A stretch of 64,000 bases of DNA, from assembly GCA_035695765.1 (NCBI GenBank), contig DASRRI010000061.1, positions 54,411 to 118,410 of the forward strand, in the 5' to 3' direction. The notes beneath the pieces were generated by a model. That model saw nothing but the letters and a program-made list of their open reading frames with translations. It searched no databases and was not told where the DNA came from. The translations under genes and the position numbers were made by a program. Source of the DNA: Dongia_A sp035695765 (GTDB taxonomy: Bacteria > Pseudomonadota > Alphaproteobacteria > Dongiales > Dongiaceae). This document shows positions 1-8,143 of this stretch, one piece after another (the stretch's first letter is position 1; every line of letters starts with the position of its first letter).

Positions 1-526
1 CTTCGGCCTGGCCGCGCGCTTCGGCTTCGACGCCGGGATAGGCGCCAGGCGTATCCACCAACGTCACGACCGGCAAAGCAAAGCGGTCCGCCAGCTCCAT
101 CAGGCGCACGGCCTTGCGGTATCCTTCCGGCTTCGCCATGCCGAAATTATGCTTAACACGGGTCGAGGTATCGGAGCCCTTTTCATGTCCCATGATGACG
201 ATGGGAATACCGCGCAAGCGGCCGAGGCCGCCCTGGATCGCCTTGTCGTCGGCGAAGGACCGGTCGCCCGCCAGCGGTACGAAATCATCCACCAGCGCGC
301 CGACATAATCGTAGAAATGCGGCCGCTCCGGATGGCGCGCGACCTGGGTCTTCTGCCAGGCGGAGAGCTTCGCGTAGGTCTGCTTCAGCAGCTTGTCGGA
401 CTTCACCTGCAGGCGCGAAATCTCGTCGGCGATGTTGATATCGTCGGCGTTCGACAGATGCCGCAATTCGGCGATCTTGCCTTCCAGCTCCGCGATCGGT
501 TTTTCGAAATCGAGAAAGGTCGGCAT
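1..526 (-). CDS. accA: Acetyl-CoA carboxylase carboxyltransferase alpha subunit (5' part, cut by window edge)
   Basis: Carboxyltransferase alpha subunit of acetyl-CoA carboxylase, which with AccD moves the carboxyl group from biotin to acetyl-CoA to make malonyl-CoA for fatty acid synthesis in the cytoplasm. The reading frame opens MPTFLDFEKPIAELEGKI, the usual AccA N-terminus, followed by the helical KLSAWQKTQVARHPERP segment and the conserved MGHEKGSDT and VDTPGAYPG motifs. About 175 residues are present of roughly 320, and the C-terminal half lies outside the window. It starts 24 nt after the malyl-CoA lyase stop, so the two are probably cotranscribed. The family call is secure. Confidence 0.96.
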   Translation of the reverse strand, partial: MPTFLDFEKPIAELEGKIAELRHLSNADDINIADEISRLQVKSDKLLKQTYAKLSAWQKTQVARHPERPHFYDYVGALVDDFVPLAGDRSFADDKAIQGGLGRLRGIPIVIMGHEKGSDTSTRVKHNFGMAKPEGYRKAVRLMELADRFALPVVTLVDTPGAYPGVEAEARGQAE

Positions 527-549
527 GAATTGCGCCCAGGCCGCCGATC

Positions 550-1530
550 TCAGTGCGCGCCGGAGATCTGCTGGGCCTTGGCGACCAGGACCTCAGCCTG
601 GCGGATCGAAGCCAAGTCGATGAGCCGGCCATCGAGCGCGACTGCCCCGCGGCCTTCCTTCTGCGCCTGGGCCATCGCTTCCAGGATGCGGCGCGCCTTC
701 GTCACCTCGGCATCGCTCGGGCTGAAGATCTCATTGGCCAGCGCGACCTGGCTTGGGTGGATCGCCCACTTGCCTTCGCAGCCGAGCACACCCGCGCGGT
801 TGCCGCCCGCGCGATAGCCATCCGGATCGGAGAAATCGCCGAACGGACCATCGATCGGACGCAGGCCGTTGGCGCGTGCCGCCACCACCATGCGGGCGAT
901 GGCGTAGTGCCACATGTCACCCCAATGAGTGTCGCGATGACCGGTGTCGTCCTTGTCGGTCAGCACGGAATAGTTTGGATTGGCGCCGCCAATATTGGTG
1001 GTGCGCGCCTTGGTCGAGGCCGCGTAGTCCGCGACGCCGAAGTGCAGGCTCTCATTGCGCTTCGAGGCCGCCGCGATCTCGTGCACGTTCTGCATGCCGA
1101 GCGCGGTCTCGATGATCATCTCGAAGCCGATGCGCTTCTTGCGCTTCGCGGCCGCTTCGCACTGGGTCACCAGCATGTCGACGGCATAGACATCGGCGGC
1201 GGTCCCGACCTTCGGGATCATGATGAGGTCGAGGCGTTCGCCCGCCTGCTCCATCACATCGACCACGTCGCGGTACATAAAATGGGTGTCGAGGCCGTTG
1301 ATGCGCACCGACATCACCTTGTTGCCCCAGTCGATGTCGCGCAGAGCCTGGATGACGTTCTTGCGTGCCTGCGGCTTGTCGTCCGGCGCGACCGCGTCCT
1401 CGAGGTCGAGGAAGACGACATCCGCCGCCGACTTGGCAGCCTTCTCGAACAAATTGGGCTGAGAGCCGGGGACCGCCAGCTCGCTGCGATTCAAACGGGC
1501 CGGTGCCTGCTCGATGATCTTGAAGCTCAT
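550..1530 (-). CDS. mcl1: L-malyl-CoA/beta-methylmalyl-CoA lyase (HpcH/HpaI citrate-lyase-beta family)
   Basis: 326 residues. The protein closely resembles the Mcl1 type of malyl-CoA lyase, which cleaves L-malyl-CoA and beta-methylmalyl-CoA reversibly to glyoxylate plus acetyl-CoA or propionyl-CoA, as in the ethylmalonyl-CoA pathway of acetate assimilation. Shared stretches include the opening, DLEDAVAPDDKPQARKN, RINGLDT, IMIPKVG, DGPFGDFSD and GKWAIHPSQVALANE. The acidic LDLEDAV and MIIETALG segments hold the expected Mg and substrate residues. A consensus-like promoter lies 75-100 nt upstream and accA follows closely. The rest of the ethylmalonyl-CoA pathway is not in the window, so the pathway role is inference. 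A citrate-lyase-beta-like paralogue is the alternative. Confidence 0.85.
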   Translation of the reverse strand: MSFKIIEQAPARLNRSELAVPGSQPNLFEKAAKSAADVVFLDLEDAVAPDDKPQARKNVIQALRDIDWGNKVMSVRINGLDTHFMYRDVVDVMEQAGERLDLIMIPKVGTAADVYAVDMLVTQCEAAAKRKKRIGFEMIIETALGMQNVHEIAAASKRNESLHFGVADYAASTKARTTNIGGANPNYSVLTDKDDTGHRDTHWGDMWHYAIARMVVAARANGLRPIDGPFGDFSDPDGYRAGGNRAGVLGCEGKWAIHPSQVALANEIFSPSDAEVTKARRILEAMAQAQKEGRGAVALDGRLIDLASIRQAEVLVAKAQQISGAH

Positions 1531-1603
1531 GGGAGAGAGTCCCTGAATTGGTTAACGCGACCGGGTGGGCGCCCCGCCCGCATCATTAACGATGTCCGTG
1601 GGT

Positions 1604-1632
1604 TTATTGGCGGCCTAATGGCAGCCTGTCAA
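1604..1632 (-). promoter_or_regulatory. Predicted sigma-70 promoter for the malyl-CoA lyase gene
   Basis: On the minus strand TTGACA (1632 to 1627) is followed after exactly 17 nt by CAATAA (1609 to 1604), about 75 nt before the lyase start codon. An imperfect 14-nt palindrome, CATCATTAACGATG at 1581-1594, lies just downstream of the predicted start site and could bind a regulator. Prediction from sequence only. Confidence 0.5.
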
Positions 1633-1667
1633 TCCCGCCCACCCTTGAGGTGCCATCCAAGGCCCGG

Positions 1668-2663
1668 TCACTGCTTGCGGGATCGCGACGCCTTTGCCAG
1701 CGGATGCGCTTCGGTGACCAGGGCAGCCAGCCGGCCAGTCGCCACATGGGTATAGATCTGCGTGGTAGCAATGTCGGCGTGGCCCAACATCTTCTGAAGG
1801 GCGCGCAGATCGGCGCCGTGGTCCAGCAGGTGCGTCGCAAAAGCATGACGCAGCACATGGGGCGAGACGCGTGCCGGGTCGATGCCCGCCTTAATGGCGG
1901 CCCCCTTCAGCAACTGGCCGAGGCGCTGGCGCGTGAGATGGCCGCTGTCGCCGCTCGACGGAAAGAGCCAGGGCGAAGCCTTCACGGAACGCGGCAGGAA
2001 CTTGCCACGGACCTCGAGGTAGGTGGCGAGCGCGTGCTTCGCGGTCTCGTTCAAAGGCACCAGCCGTTCCTTGGACCCCTTGCCCCTGACCACCAGGAAT
2101 GGCTGGTCGCGCTTGGCGGCGGCAAGCGGAAGGCTCACCACTTCGGAGACCCGCAGGCCGCTGGCATAGATCAGCTCCATCAGTGCGCCGAGGCGCAGCG
2201 CCGCAGCCTTATCCTCGCGCGCCACGACATCGATCATGGCGGCGACTTCGGTTTCGCTCAGCACCTTGGGCAGCGGTCGGCCGGGCTTGGGCGCGTCGAG
2301 CGCTGCGGTCGGATCATCCGTGCGCAGACCCTCCGTCACCAGGAACTTGAAATACTGCCGGAGCGCGCTCAGGCGCCGGGCGGCCGTCGTCGGCTTCAGT
2401 TTGTCCCGGCTCAGCGTTTCCAGATAGGAACGCAACACATCGACCGATGCGTCGGCCAGATCGCCCTGCCCGCCGAGGATTCTCTCGACGTGCCTCAAAT
2501 CCTGGCGGTAGGCGTCGCGCGTATTGGCAGAGGCGTTGCGCTCCGCGGTCAGCATTTCGTGGAACGTTTCCCAGTGGCGGGTTGCCGGCTGCGTCTCGTC
2601 GAGCGGCAAAGCGCGCTGCCGGCCCAACTTACAATCCTGCCAGGATCGCCGCCTCGAGGCCAA
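1668..2663 (-). CDS. xerD: Tyrosine recombinase XerD
   Basis: 331 residues. Site-specific tyrosine recombinase that with XerC resolves chromosome dimers at dif. The N-terminal SAM-like core-binding domain spans about residues 30-115. The catalytic domain has Arg171 (SGLRVSE), Lys198 (GKGSKER), His269 and Arg272 (HVLRHAF), His295 (LGHADIA) and nucleophile Tyr304, so all six expected residues are present. The ATG at 2663 overlaps the end of the upstream gene by 35 nt and gives an unusually long, basic N-terminus; TTG codons 11 and 17 residues in are alternative starts. The position between a secreted-protein gene and a metabolic gene, away from any tRNA, favours XerD over a phage integrase. Confidence 0.93.
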   Translation of the reverse strand: MASRRRSWQDCKLGRQRALPLDETQPATRHWETFHEMLTAERNASANTRDAYRQDLRHVERILGGQGDLADASVDVLRSYLETLSRDKLKPTTAARRLSALRQYFKFLVTEGLRTDDPTAALDAPKPGRPLPKVLSETEVAAMIDVVAREDKAAALRLGALMELIYASGLRVSEVVSLPLAAAKRDQPFLVVRGKGSKERLVPLNETAKHALATYLEVRGKFLPRSVKASPWLFPSSGDSGHLTRQRLGQLLKGAAIKAGIDPARVSPHVLRHAFATHLLDHGADLRALQKMLGHADIATTQIYTHVATGRLAALVTEAHPLAKASRSRKQ

Positions 2664-4467
2664 TGCGCCGCGCTTCGTCTTTCAGGCCGACGGCATTGAG
2701 GCCGCCCAGCGACTGCGCCAGGGTCGCGCTGTCCGCGCCCCCCAAGCCACGACCTCCGAGCGCGACCACGGCCAGAAGGACAGTTTCGCCGCGCCGTCCC
2801 GCTTGTGCGGCCTGGCTGATCGCGGCCGCTTCGCCGCTGGCCACCGGAGCGATGCCGCCGGGCAGGCCGAGCCCGGCCTCGATACTGCGCAGCCGTTCGG
2901 CGATGCCGGGATTGCCGCCGGTTTGCTGCCACGTCATCACCGGATCAGCGTCGTAATTGCCGGTCAGGCCCGCCATCTGGGCCAGGATCTGCAATCCCGG
3001 CAGCACACGCGCGATCTCTGGCTGCCCGGCGGCGGCGCCTTGCGCCAGATTGAGCCAGAAACCACCGCGCTCGACATTGCCCGACCAGAACATCAGACGC
3101 GCGCCTTCAGGGGCAAACCAGGCGAGGTTGGGCGACGGGGTGATCTTGTCGGCGATTGGGCGATAGACCGCGCCTTGCACGAAATAGGTGCCGCGCGCCC
3201 GTGCGGTCTCCAATGCTCGCTGTACGAACTGGGCGCGGCGCACCGGATCGAATGCCTGGTCCGCGGCCACATAGAGTTGCGCGCGCATCATCGGCGAATC
3301 CGGCATGGAGAGCGGATCGCCGGTGAACTTCGCCTGGCGATAAAGCTGGATCAGTTCGTCTATGCTGACCAGGCCACCGGCAAAGGCCAGCTCCGCCGCT
3401 TCGATCCGCTGGTCCAGCGGCAGCGATGCATCGCGCGCGGCCGCGGCAGCGCCGGCGAGGCCCGCAGGCTTGGGCGGCTCCGCGCTTTGCACGGCGCCGG
3501 GCTGCAGGCCCGCTTTCAGCATCATCGCCGCCAGCAGCGGATCGGGGCTGCCGGCCAGCTTCACTTTCTTGATCTTGGTTTCGCCGAGCAGGGTGGAGGC
3601 GAGAGAAATGAAATCCTTGGTATTCGCGTCCTTGTTCGGTGTTTCGCGGATGAGGTCGAGCCCAAGGCTCGCCTGATCCTGCTGATCGCGCGTGATCTGG
3701 CAGAACAGAAGCGCCTTGCGCCAGTAAAAGTCCATGACCTGCTGGCTCGCGAGCACTTCATCGACCTTGGCGCAAGCCGTGTTGGTGTCCTGCGCGTTCA
3801 GCGCCTTCTCGAACGCGTCCTTGGGATCGGTTGGCGCACCGTTGGCGGCGCCCTTCGTCAGCAGCAGCGCCTCCGCGCTGAAGCCCATCGCGTGCAGCCG
3901 TTCGGCCCGCAGCGGCACCAAAGGATCGATCCCGTTGCTGGCATTCGGCCCGGCCGCTTTGGTCAGCAGCAAGCGCAGCTGGAGATCGCGCAGCGAAGGC
4001 TGGGTCTGCGGCGCCGGCAGTTTCGGCAGCAGCGAGATGAGCTGCGCGCCGCTCGAGCCTTGCCAGATATTGGCGCCAAGACCGGCATTGCTGTCATCCA
4101 GCAATCCTGGCGCGCCGGTATCGGGCGCGGGCTGGGCGTTGGTAGCCGCTGGGGTCGCTGCCGGCTGAGCACCCGGCTCAAGTGGTTGCGCTGGCGGCTG
4201 GCCTTCCGCAGGCGGCATCGGCAATGGCGGCAAGGGCGCGCTGCCGATGCCGCTCTGGCTGCCCTGGTCCGGCGCGCGCGGCGGCGGGTTGGCCGGCTGA
4301 TTCGCCGGTTGATCGGCAGGCTGGTCGCCCGGCTGAACAGGCGGCAGGCCGATCGGCGTCGGGTCCGACAATGCAAAGCTCGACGCCGGCATCATGCCGA
4401 GCAGGAGCGCACCAAGCGCAGCGCGCAGACTGCGCCGCACGCTGTTATTGCAGAGAGAGGCGGTCAT
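2629..4467 (-). CDS. Large secreted protein, N-terminal proline-rich linker, function unknown
   Basis: 612 residues. Residues 12-33 form a signal peptide (LRAALGALLLGMMP, cleavage probably near SFALS), predicting export to the periplasm. Residues 35-115 are a low-complexity Pro/Gln/Ala linker with QPADQPANQPANPP repeats. From about residue 130 to the end the protein is Ala/Leu-rich and helical with regular short hydrophobic blocks, which suggests a solenoid-like repeat fold; this is inference. I cannot assign a family. It overlaps xerD downstream and a 47-residue membrane peptide upstream, so the three genes look translationally coupled on one transcript. Confidence 0.8.
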   Translation of the reverse strand: MTASLCNNSVRRSLRAALGALLLGMMPASSFALSDPTPIGLPPVQPGDQPADQPANQPANPPPRAPDQGSQSGIGSAPLPPLPMPPAEGQPPAQPLEPGAQPAATPAATNAQPAPDTGAPGLLDDSNAGLGANIWQGSSGAQLISLLPKLPAPQTQPSLRDLQLRLLLTKAAGPNASNGIDPLVPLRAERLHAMGFSAEALLLTKGAANGAPTDPKDAFEKALNAQDTNTACAKVDEVLASQQVMDFYWRKALLFCQITRDQQDQASLGLDLIRETPNKDANTKDFISLASTLLGETKIKKVKLAGSPDPLLAAMMLKAGLQPGAVQSAEPPKPAGLAGAAAAARDASLPLDQRIEAAELAFAGGLVSIDELIQLYRQAKFTGDPLSMPDSPMMRAQLYVAADQAFDPVRRAQFVQRALETARARGTYFVQGAVYRPIADKITPSPNLAWFAPEGARLMFWSGNVERGGFWLNLAQGAAAGQPEIARVLPGLQILAQMAGLTGNYDADPVMTWQQTGGNPGIAERLRSIEAGLGLPGGIAPVASGEAAAISQAAQAGRRGETVLLAVVALGGRGLGGADSATLAQSLGGLNAVGLKDEARRIGLEAAILAGL

Positions 4468-4588
4468 TCGGGATCGGAATCTCCAATGTGCCGGGCTGCA
4501 TCGGTGGTTCCCAGAATGCCAGGAACACGGCCATGCCTCCGGCCCCGACCAGAAGCAGCACCACCAGAACCATCACCAACTTAGCCAT
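4445..4588 (-). CDS. 47-residue single-pass membrane peptide
   Basis: Short frame of 47 codons. After MAKL comes an unbroken hydrophobic stretch of about 24 residues (VMVLVVLLLLVG type, then GGMAVFLAFW) and a short polar tail ending IPIPNDRLSLQ. This is a signal-anchor topology with the tail probably in the periplasm. The stop lies 23 nt inside the downstream secreted-protein gene, an overlap that suggests translational coupling. There is one long hydrophobic helix and no rare-codon anomaly, so chance seems unlikely, but there is no family match I can name. It may anchor or assist the secreted protein encoded next to it (inference). Confidence 0.6.
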   Translation of the reverse strand: MAKLVMVLVVLLLVGAGGMAVFLAFWEPPMQPGTLEIPIPNDRLSLQ

Positions 4589-4678
4589 GCCACCAACTTC
4601 GCCCTATGGAGATCGATTATTGTCCCGTGAAATCCACGACATATGCCCGATTCGCGGCTGCCGCGGACGGTGGCTAAC

Positions 4679-4707
4679 TTGCCACAGGGCTTTCGATTCA
4701 TGCTAGT
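4679..4707 (+). promoter_or_regulatory. Possible promoter for aroK-aroB
   Basis: TTGCCA at 4679-4684, 17 nt, then GCTAGT at 4702-4707 within TGCTAGTGT. The same TGCTAGTGT string occurs at about 21289, ahead of the GFA gene. A start site near 4713 would exclude translation from the ATG at 4643 and supports the start at 4763. The -10 is a weak match to consensus, so this is tentative. Confidence 0.4.
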
Positions 4708-4762
4708 GTTCAAATATGGCCAAAACACGTCACATCCCTGCGAGGCAGCGGTGATTCCCGGC

Positions 4763-5395
4763 ATGTCCGCGCAGTCGAGCGACGATGAAGGGGCGTCCCA
4801 GCGCGCCCTGCAAGCTCCGCGCGCCAATGGCCAGGCTTCGGCTCTGGGTTTGGCCCAGCGCCTGAACAAGACGATCGTCCTGGTCGGCCTGATGGGTGCC
4901 GGCAAGAGCTGCGTCGGCAAGCGGCTGGCCGCCTGCCTTGGCCTGCCCTTCGTCGATGCCGACCGCGAGATCGAGGCGGCGGCCGGCGGCTGTTCGATCT
5001 CCGACATCTTCGCCATCCACGGCGAAAAGGTGTTCCGAGATGGCGAGCGGCGGGTGATCCAGCGCCTGCTTGGCAACCCGATGCATGTGCTGGCGACGGG
5101 CGGCGGCGCCTTCATGGATCCGGCCACGCGCGCGCTGGTCAAGGACCAGGCACTTTCGGTCTGGCTCAAGGCCGAACTCGATCAGCTCCTGAGGCGGATC
5201 GGGCGGCGCAATGACAGGCCGCTTCTGCAGAATGTCGATCCGCGCGCCAAGCTCGCCGAGCTGATCGAAATGCGCTATCCGGTCTATGCCGAAGCCGATG
5301 TCACCGTCGAAAGTGCGGACGGTCCGCCCGAGGTGACGGTGCAGCGCGTGCTGCGTGCGATCGAAACGGAACTCAGCCGGACCGCTCAGCCATGA
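4763..5395 (+). CDS. aroK: Shikimate kinase
   Basis: 210 residues from the ATG at 4763. Phosphorylates shikimate at the 3-hydroxyl with ATP, the fifth step of the shikimate pathway. Walker A GLMGAGKS is at residues 42-49, the Mg/shikimate-binding DADREIE follows, then ATGGGAF, the lid region RRNDRPLL and the terminal RYPVYAEAD motif of the family. The frame is open back to an ATG at 4643, but that would add 40 non-conserved residues and precede the likely promoter. The stop overlaps the start of aroB by 4 nt (ATGA), a standard coupling of these two pathway genes. Confidence 0.95.
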   Translation: MSAQSSDDEGASQRALQAPRANGQASALGLAQRLNKTIVLVGLMGAGKSCVGKRLAACLGLPFVDADREIEAAAGGCSISDIFAIHGEKVFRDGERRVIQRLLGNPMHVLATGGGAFMDPATRALVKDQALSVWLKAELDQLLRRIGRRNDRPLLQNVDPRAKLAELIEMRYPVYAEADVTVESADGPPEVTVQRVLRAIETELSRTAQP

Positions 5396-6522
5396 CCATC
5401 ATCGATCGGTCCGCGGTCGACGTGGTACGCGTCGATCTGGGAACCCGTAGCTATGACATCAAGATCGGCGGTGGGTTGGTGGCGCGCGCCGGCGAACTCA
5501 TCGCCCCGGTACTGAAGCAAAAACGCGCCTTGATCGTGACAGATGCTCATGTGGCGCGGTGGTATCTCGACGAGCTGGAGCAATCCTTGCGCGGTGCCGG
5601 CATCGCCAACGAAGCGATCGTGCTGTCCGCCGGTGAAGGCATCAAGAGTTTCCGCGAGCTGGAATCGCTGTGCGATCAGCTGCTTGATCTGAAGATTGAG
5701 CGCTCGACCACCTTGATCGCGCTGGGCGGCGGTGTGATCGGCGATCTCACCGGTTTCGCGGCGTCGATCCTGCTGCGTGGGATCGACTTCATCCAGGTCC
5801 CGACCACCCTGCTGGCGCAGGTCGATTCCTCGGTCGGCGGCAAGACCGGCATCAATGCGGCACAGGGCAAGAACCTGATTGGCAGCTTCCACCAGCCGCT
5901 GCTGGTGCTGGCCGACATTGAAGTGCTCGATACGCTGCCGCGGCGCGAGCTGCTGGCGGGCTATGCCGAAGTGGTGAAATACGGCCTCATCAACGATCCC
6001 GCTTTCTTCGCGTGGTGCGAAGGCCATGGCGCCGGCATCATCTCCGGTGAAGCGAGCGCACGGCGCCAGGCGATCGCCGCCAGCTGCCGGGCAAAGGCCG
6101 CGATCGTCGGTGCGGATGAGCGAGAATCCGGCGCGCGGGCCTTGCTGAATCTCGGCCACACCTTCGGCCATGCATTGGAGGCCGAATGCGGCTATTCCGA
6201 CGACCTGCTGCATGGCGAGGCGGTCGCGATCGGCATGGTGATGGCATACGACTTGTCGGCGCGGCTGGGGCTTTGCCCGCTGGAAGACGCGGCGCGGGTG
6301 CAACGGCATCTCGCCAGCATCGGCTTGCCGACGTCGCCCACCTGGATCGATGGGCGGAGCTGGTCGTCGGCGCGCCTCATCGAGCATATGTCGCAGGACA
6401 AGAAAGTGAAGGACGGACGCATCGGCTTCGTCCTGACGCGCGGCATCGGGCAGGCCTTCACGCCCGCTTTTGTGGAGCCGGCCGACGTTGCCGCCATGCT
6501 GGACGAAGCCATCGCCGCCTGA
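5392..6522 (+). CDS. aroB: 3-dehydroquinate synthase
   Basis: 376 residues. Converts DAHP to 3-dehydroquinate, step two of aromatic amino acid synthesis, using NAD and a divalent metal. Seen are the NAD-binding ALGGGVIGDLTGF, the substrate loop TTLLAQVDSSVGGKTGIN, the metal-ligand region (Glu in YAEVVKYG, His in NLGHTFGHALE, His in LHGEAVAIGM) and the C-terminal QDKKVKDGRIGFVL. Full family length. It overlaps aroK by 4 nt and is followed 47 nt later by a membrane protein gene. Confidence 0.98.
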   Translation: MTIIDRSAVDVVRVDLGTRSYDIKIGGGLVARAGELIAPVLKQKRALIVTDAHVARWYLDELEQSLRGAGIANEAIVLSAGEGIKSFRELESLCDQLLDLKIERSTTLIALGGGVIGDLTGFAASILLRGIDFIQVPTTLLAQVDSSVGGKTGINAAQGKNLIGSFHQPLLVLADIEVLDTLPRRELLAGYAEVVKYGLINDPAFFAWCEGHGAGIISGEASARRQAIAASCRAKAAIVGADERESGARALLNLGHTFGHALEAECGYSDDLLHGEAVAIGMVMAYDLSARLGLCPLEDAARVQRHLASIGLPTSPTWIDGRSWSSARLIEHMSQDKKVKDGRIGFVLTRGIGQAFTPAFVEPADVAAMLDEAIAA

Positions 6523-6569
6523 TTTCGGCGTCATTCTCTGCCAACTGACTGGATGATCGGATCACCACC

Positions 6570-7889
6570 ATGATCGTCGAACTCCTGACCCTCCTCCTCC
6601 TGCTGGCCTGTTCGGCATTCTTCGCCGGGTCGGAAACGGCACTGACCGCCGCCTCGCGTGCGCGGATGTATGCGCTGTCCAGCCAGGGCGACCGCGGCGC
6701 CACGCGGGTAGAAAGACTGCAGGAGCATATGGAGCGCGTGATCGCGACCATGCTGCTCGGCAACACCTTCGTGAACAACGCGGCCGCAGCGATCACGACC
6801 GTGGTCTTCGCGCAATATTTCGACGATGCGGGCGGTGCGCTCCCGCTGATCGCCGCGGCCAGCATTACCGCCGTCATCTTCATCGTCAGCGAAGTGCTGC
6901 CGAAGACCTATGCCATCAACAACGCGGAGCGGATGTCGCTCGCGGTGGCGCCGGTCGTCTCGGTCCTGATCAGGATCGCCTATCCCCTCACCCATCTGAC
7001 ACAGATCATCATCAACAGCGTGCTGGCTGTGTTCGGCGTCAAGGTGGAACGCGAACCGGGGGCGCAGGAGAGCATCGAGGAGCTGCGCGGCGCAATCGAC
7101 CTGCATTCGGAATCCGCCGAGGAGATCCGCGAAGCCGGCGCCATGCTGCACTCGATCCTGGACCTGGACGAGGTGCCGGTCTCCGACATCATGGTGCACC
7201 GGCGCAACCTCACCATGATCGACGCCGACCTGCAACCTGATGAAATCGTGCGCCAGGTGCTCGACAGCCCGCACACGCGCATTCCGCTGTGGCGCAACGA
7301 GCCCGACAACATCATCGGCGTCTTGCATGCCAAGGGCCTGCTGCGCGCGCTGCACAACAATGATTGGCGCCTGCAGGGAATCGAGATCGTCAAGCTGTCT
7401 GCCAAGCCCTGGTTCATTCCCAACGGCACGACGTTGCTGAAGCAGCTCGAAGCCTTCAAGACGCGGCGCGAGCATTTCGCGATCGTGGTCGACGAGTATG
7501 GCGCGCTGATGGGCGTCGTGACCCTGGAGGACATCCTGGAGGAGATCGTCGGCGATATCGCAGACGAGCATGACATGAAGGTCGAAGGCGTGGTCCAGGA
7601 GGAGGAAGGCAGCTTCATCGTCGATGGCAGCGTCACCCTGCGCGACCTCAACCGCGAGCTGGATTGGAACCTGCCGGACGACCAAGCCTCGACCCTCGCC
7701 GGCCTTATCCTGCATGAAGCGCGGCAGATCCCCCTGCAGGGCCAGGTCTTCACGTTCTACAATCTCCGCTTCGAGATCCTGGAGCGGCAGCGCAACCAGA
7801 TCCGCAAGATCCGTGTCACGCCGCTGGCAAAGGCGCTGGATGCCGACAAGGACGCCCCGGCCCAGCGGCAGGCCGGGGGGCACGGATGA
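6570..7889 (+). CDS. CNNM/CorC-family membrane protein (DUF21, CBS pair, CorC/HlyC domain)
   Basis: 439 residues in three parts. An N-terminal DUF21/CNNM membrane domain (about 1-180) has four hydrophobic segments and the conserved SGSETALTAASRARM-like opening and SEVLPKTYA. A pair of CBS domains follows (about 200-335, MVHRRNLTMI and YGALMGVVTLEDILEEIVGDI). A C-terminal CorC_HlyC domain (about 350-430) contains DGSVTLRDLN. Such proteins are implicated in Mg or Co efflux and metal homeostasis at the inner membrane; the haemolysin label in this family is historical. The stop overlaps the ATG of the downstream YbjQ remnant (ATGA), implying former coupling. The substrate cannot be read from the sequence. 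Confidence 0.92.
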   Translation: MIVELLTLLLLLACSAFFAGSETALTAASRARMYALSSQGDRGATRVERLQEHMERVIATMLLGNTFVNNAAAAITTVVFAQYFDDAGGALPLIAAASITAVIFIVSEVLPKTYAINNAERMSLAVAPVVSVLIRIAYPLTHLTQIIINSVLAVFGVKVEREPGAQESIEELRGAIDLHSESAEEIREAGAMLHSILDLDEVPVSDIMVHRRNLTMIDADLQPDEIVRQVLDSPHTRIPLWRNEPDNIIGVLHAKGLLRALHNNDWRLQGIEIVKLSAKPWFIPNGTTLLKQLEAFKTRREHFAIVVDEYGALMGVVTLEDILEEIVGDIADEHDMKVEGVVQEEEGSFIVDGSVTLRDLNRELDWNLPDDQASTLAGLILHEARQIPLQGQVFTFYNLRFEILERQRNQIRKIRVTPLAKALDADKDAPAQRQAGGHG

Positions 7890-8127
7890 TCGTTTCCAGG
7901 ATCCCTGCCATTGAAGGGCGGCCGTTCACGGATTACATCGGCACCGTGCATGGCTGTGCCGTGATGGGCAGCAACCTGTTCCGTGCTGGCTGAGCTGATT
8001 ACCCGCGCTGAGGTCCTTGCGGGCGGATACGGTGGTGGGCGTCAGCTTCGGTCAAGATTCGATCGGCGGCGACTGCAAGACCATCCTGATGGTGAGCGCG
8101 ACCGGGACGGCCGTCCGGCTCGCCTGA
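7886..8127 (+). pseudogene. Decayed YbjQ/UPF0145-family gene
   Basis: The frame from ATG 7886 reads MIVSRIPAIEGRPFTDYIGTV then HGCAVMGSNLFRAG and stops at 7993, which matches the first third of the YbjQ (UPF0145, heavy-metal-binding) family. From 8023 another frame reads ADTVVGVSFGQDSIGG then DCKTILMVSATGTAVRLA and stops at 8127, matching the C-terminal third (GADAVVGIDIDYE...LMVSVSGTAV in family members). The middle is reduced to under 40 nt instead of roughly 120, and the halves are out of frame. The gene therefore carries an internal deletion. It starts on the stop of the CorC-like gene, so it was once part of that operon. Confidence 0.75.
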
Positions 8128-8143
8128 ATTGGAGGCTTTCACG

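Noticed and set aside
1668..2663. Tyrosine recombinase as the integrase of a mobile element
   Set aside because: The sequence and its housekeeping neighbours fit XerD, and no tRNA, attachment repeats or cargo flank it.
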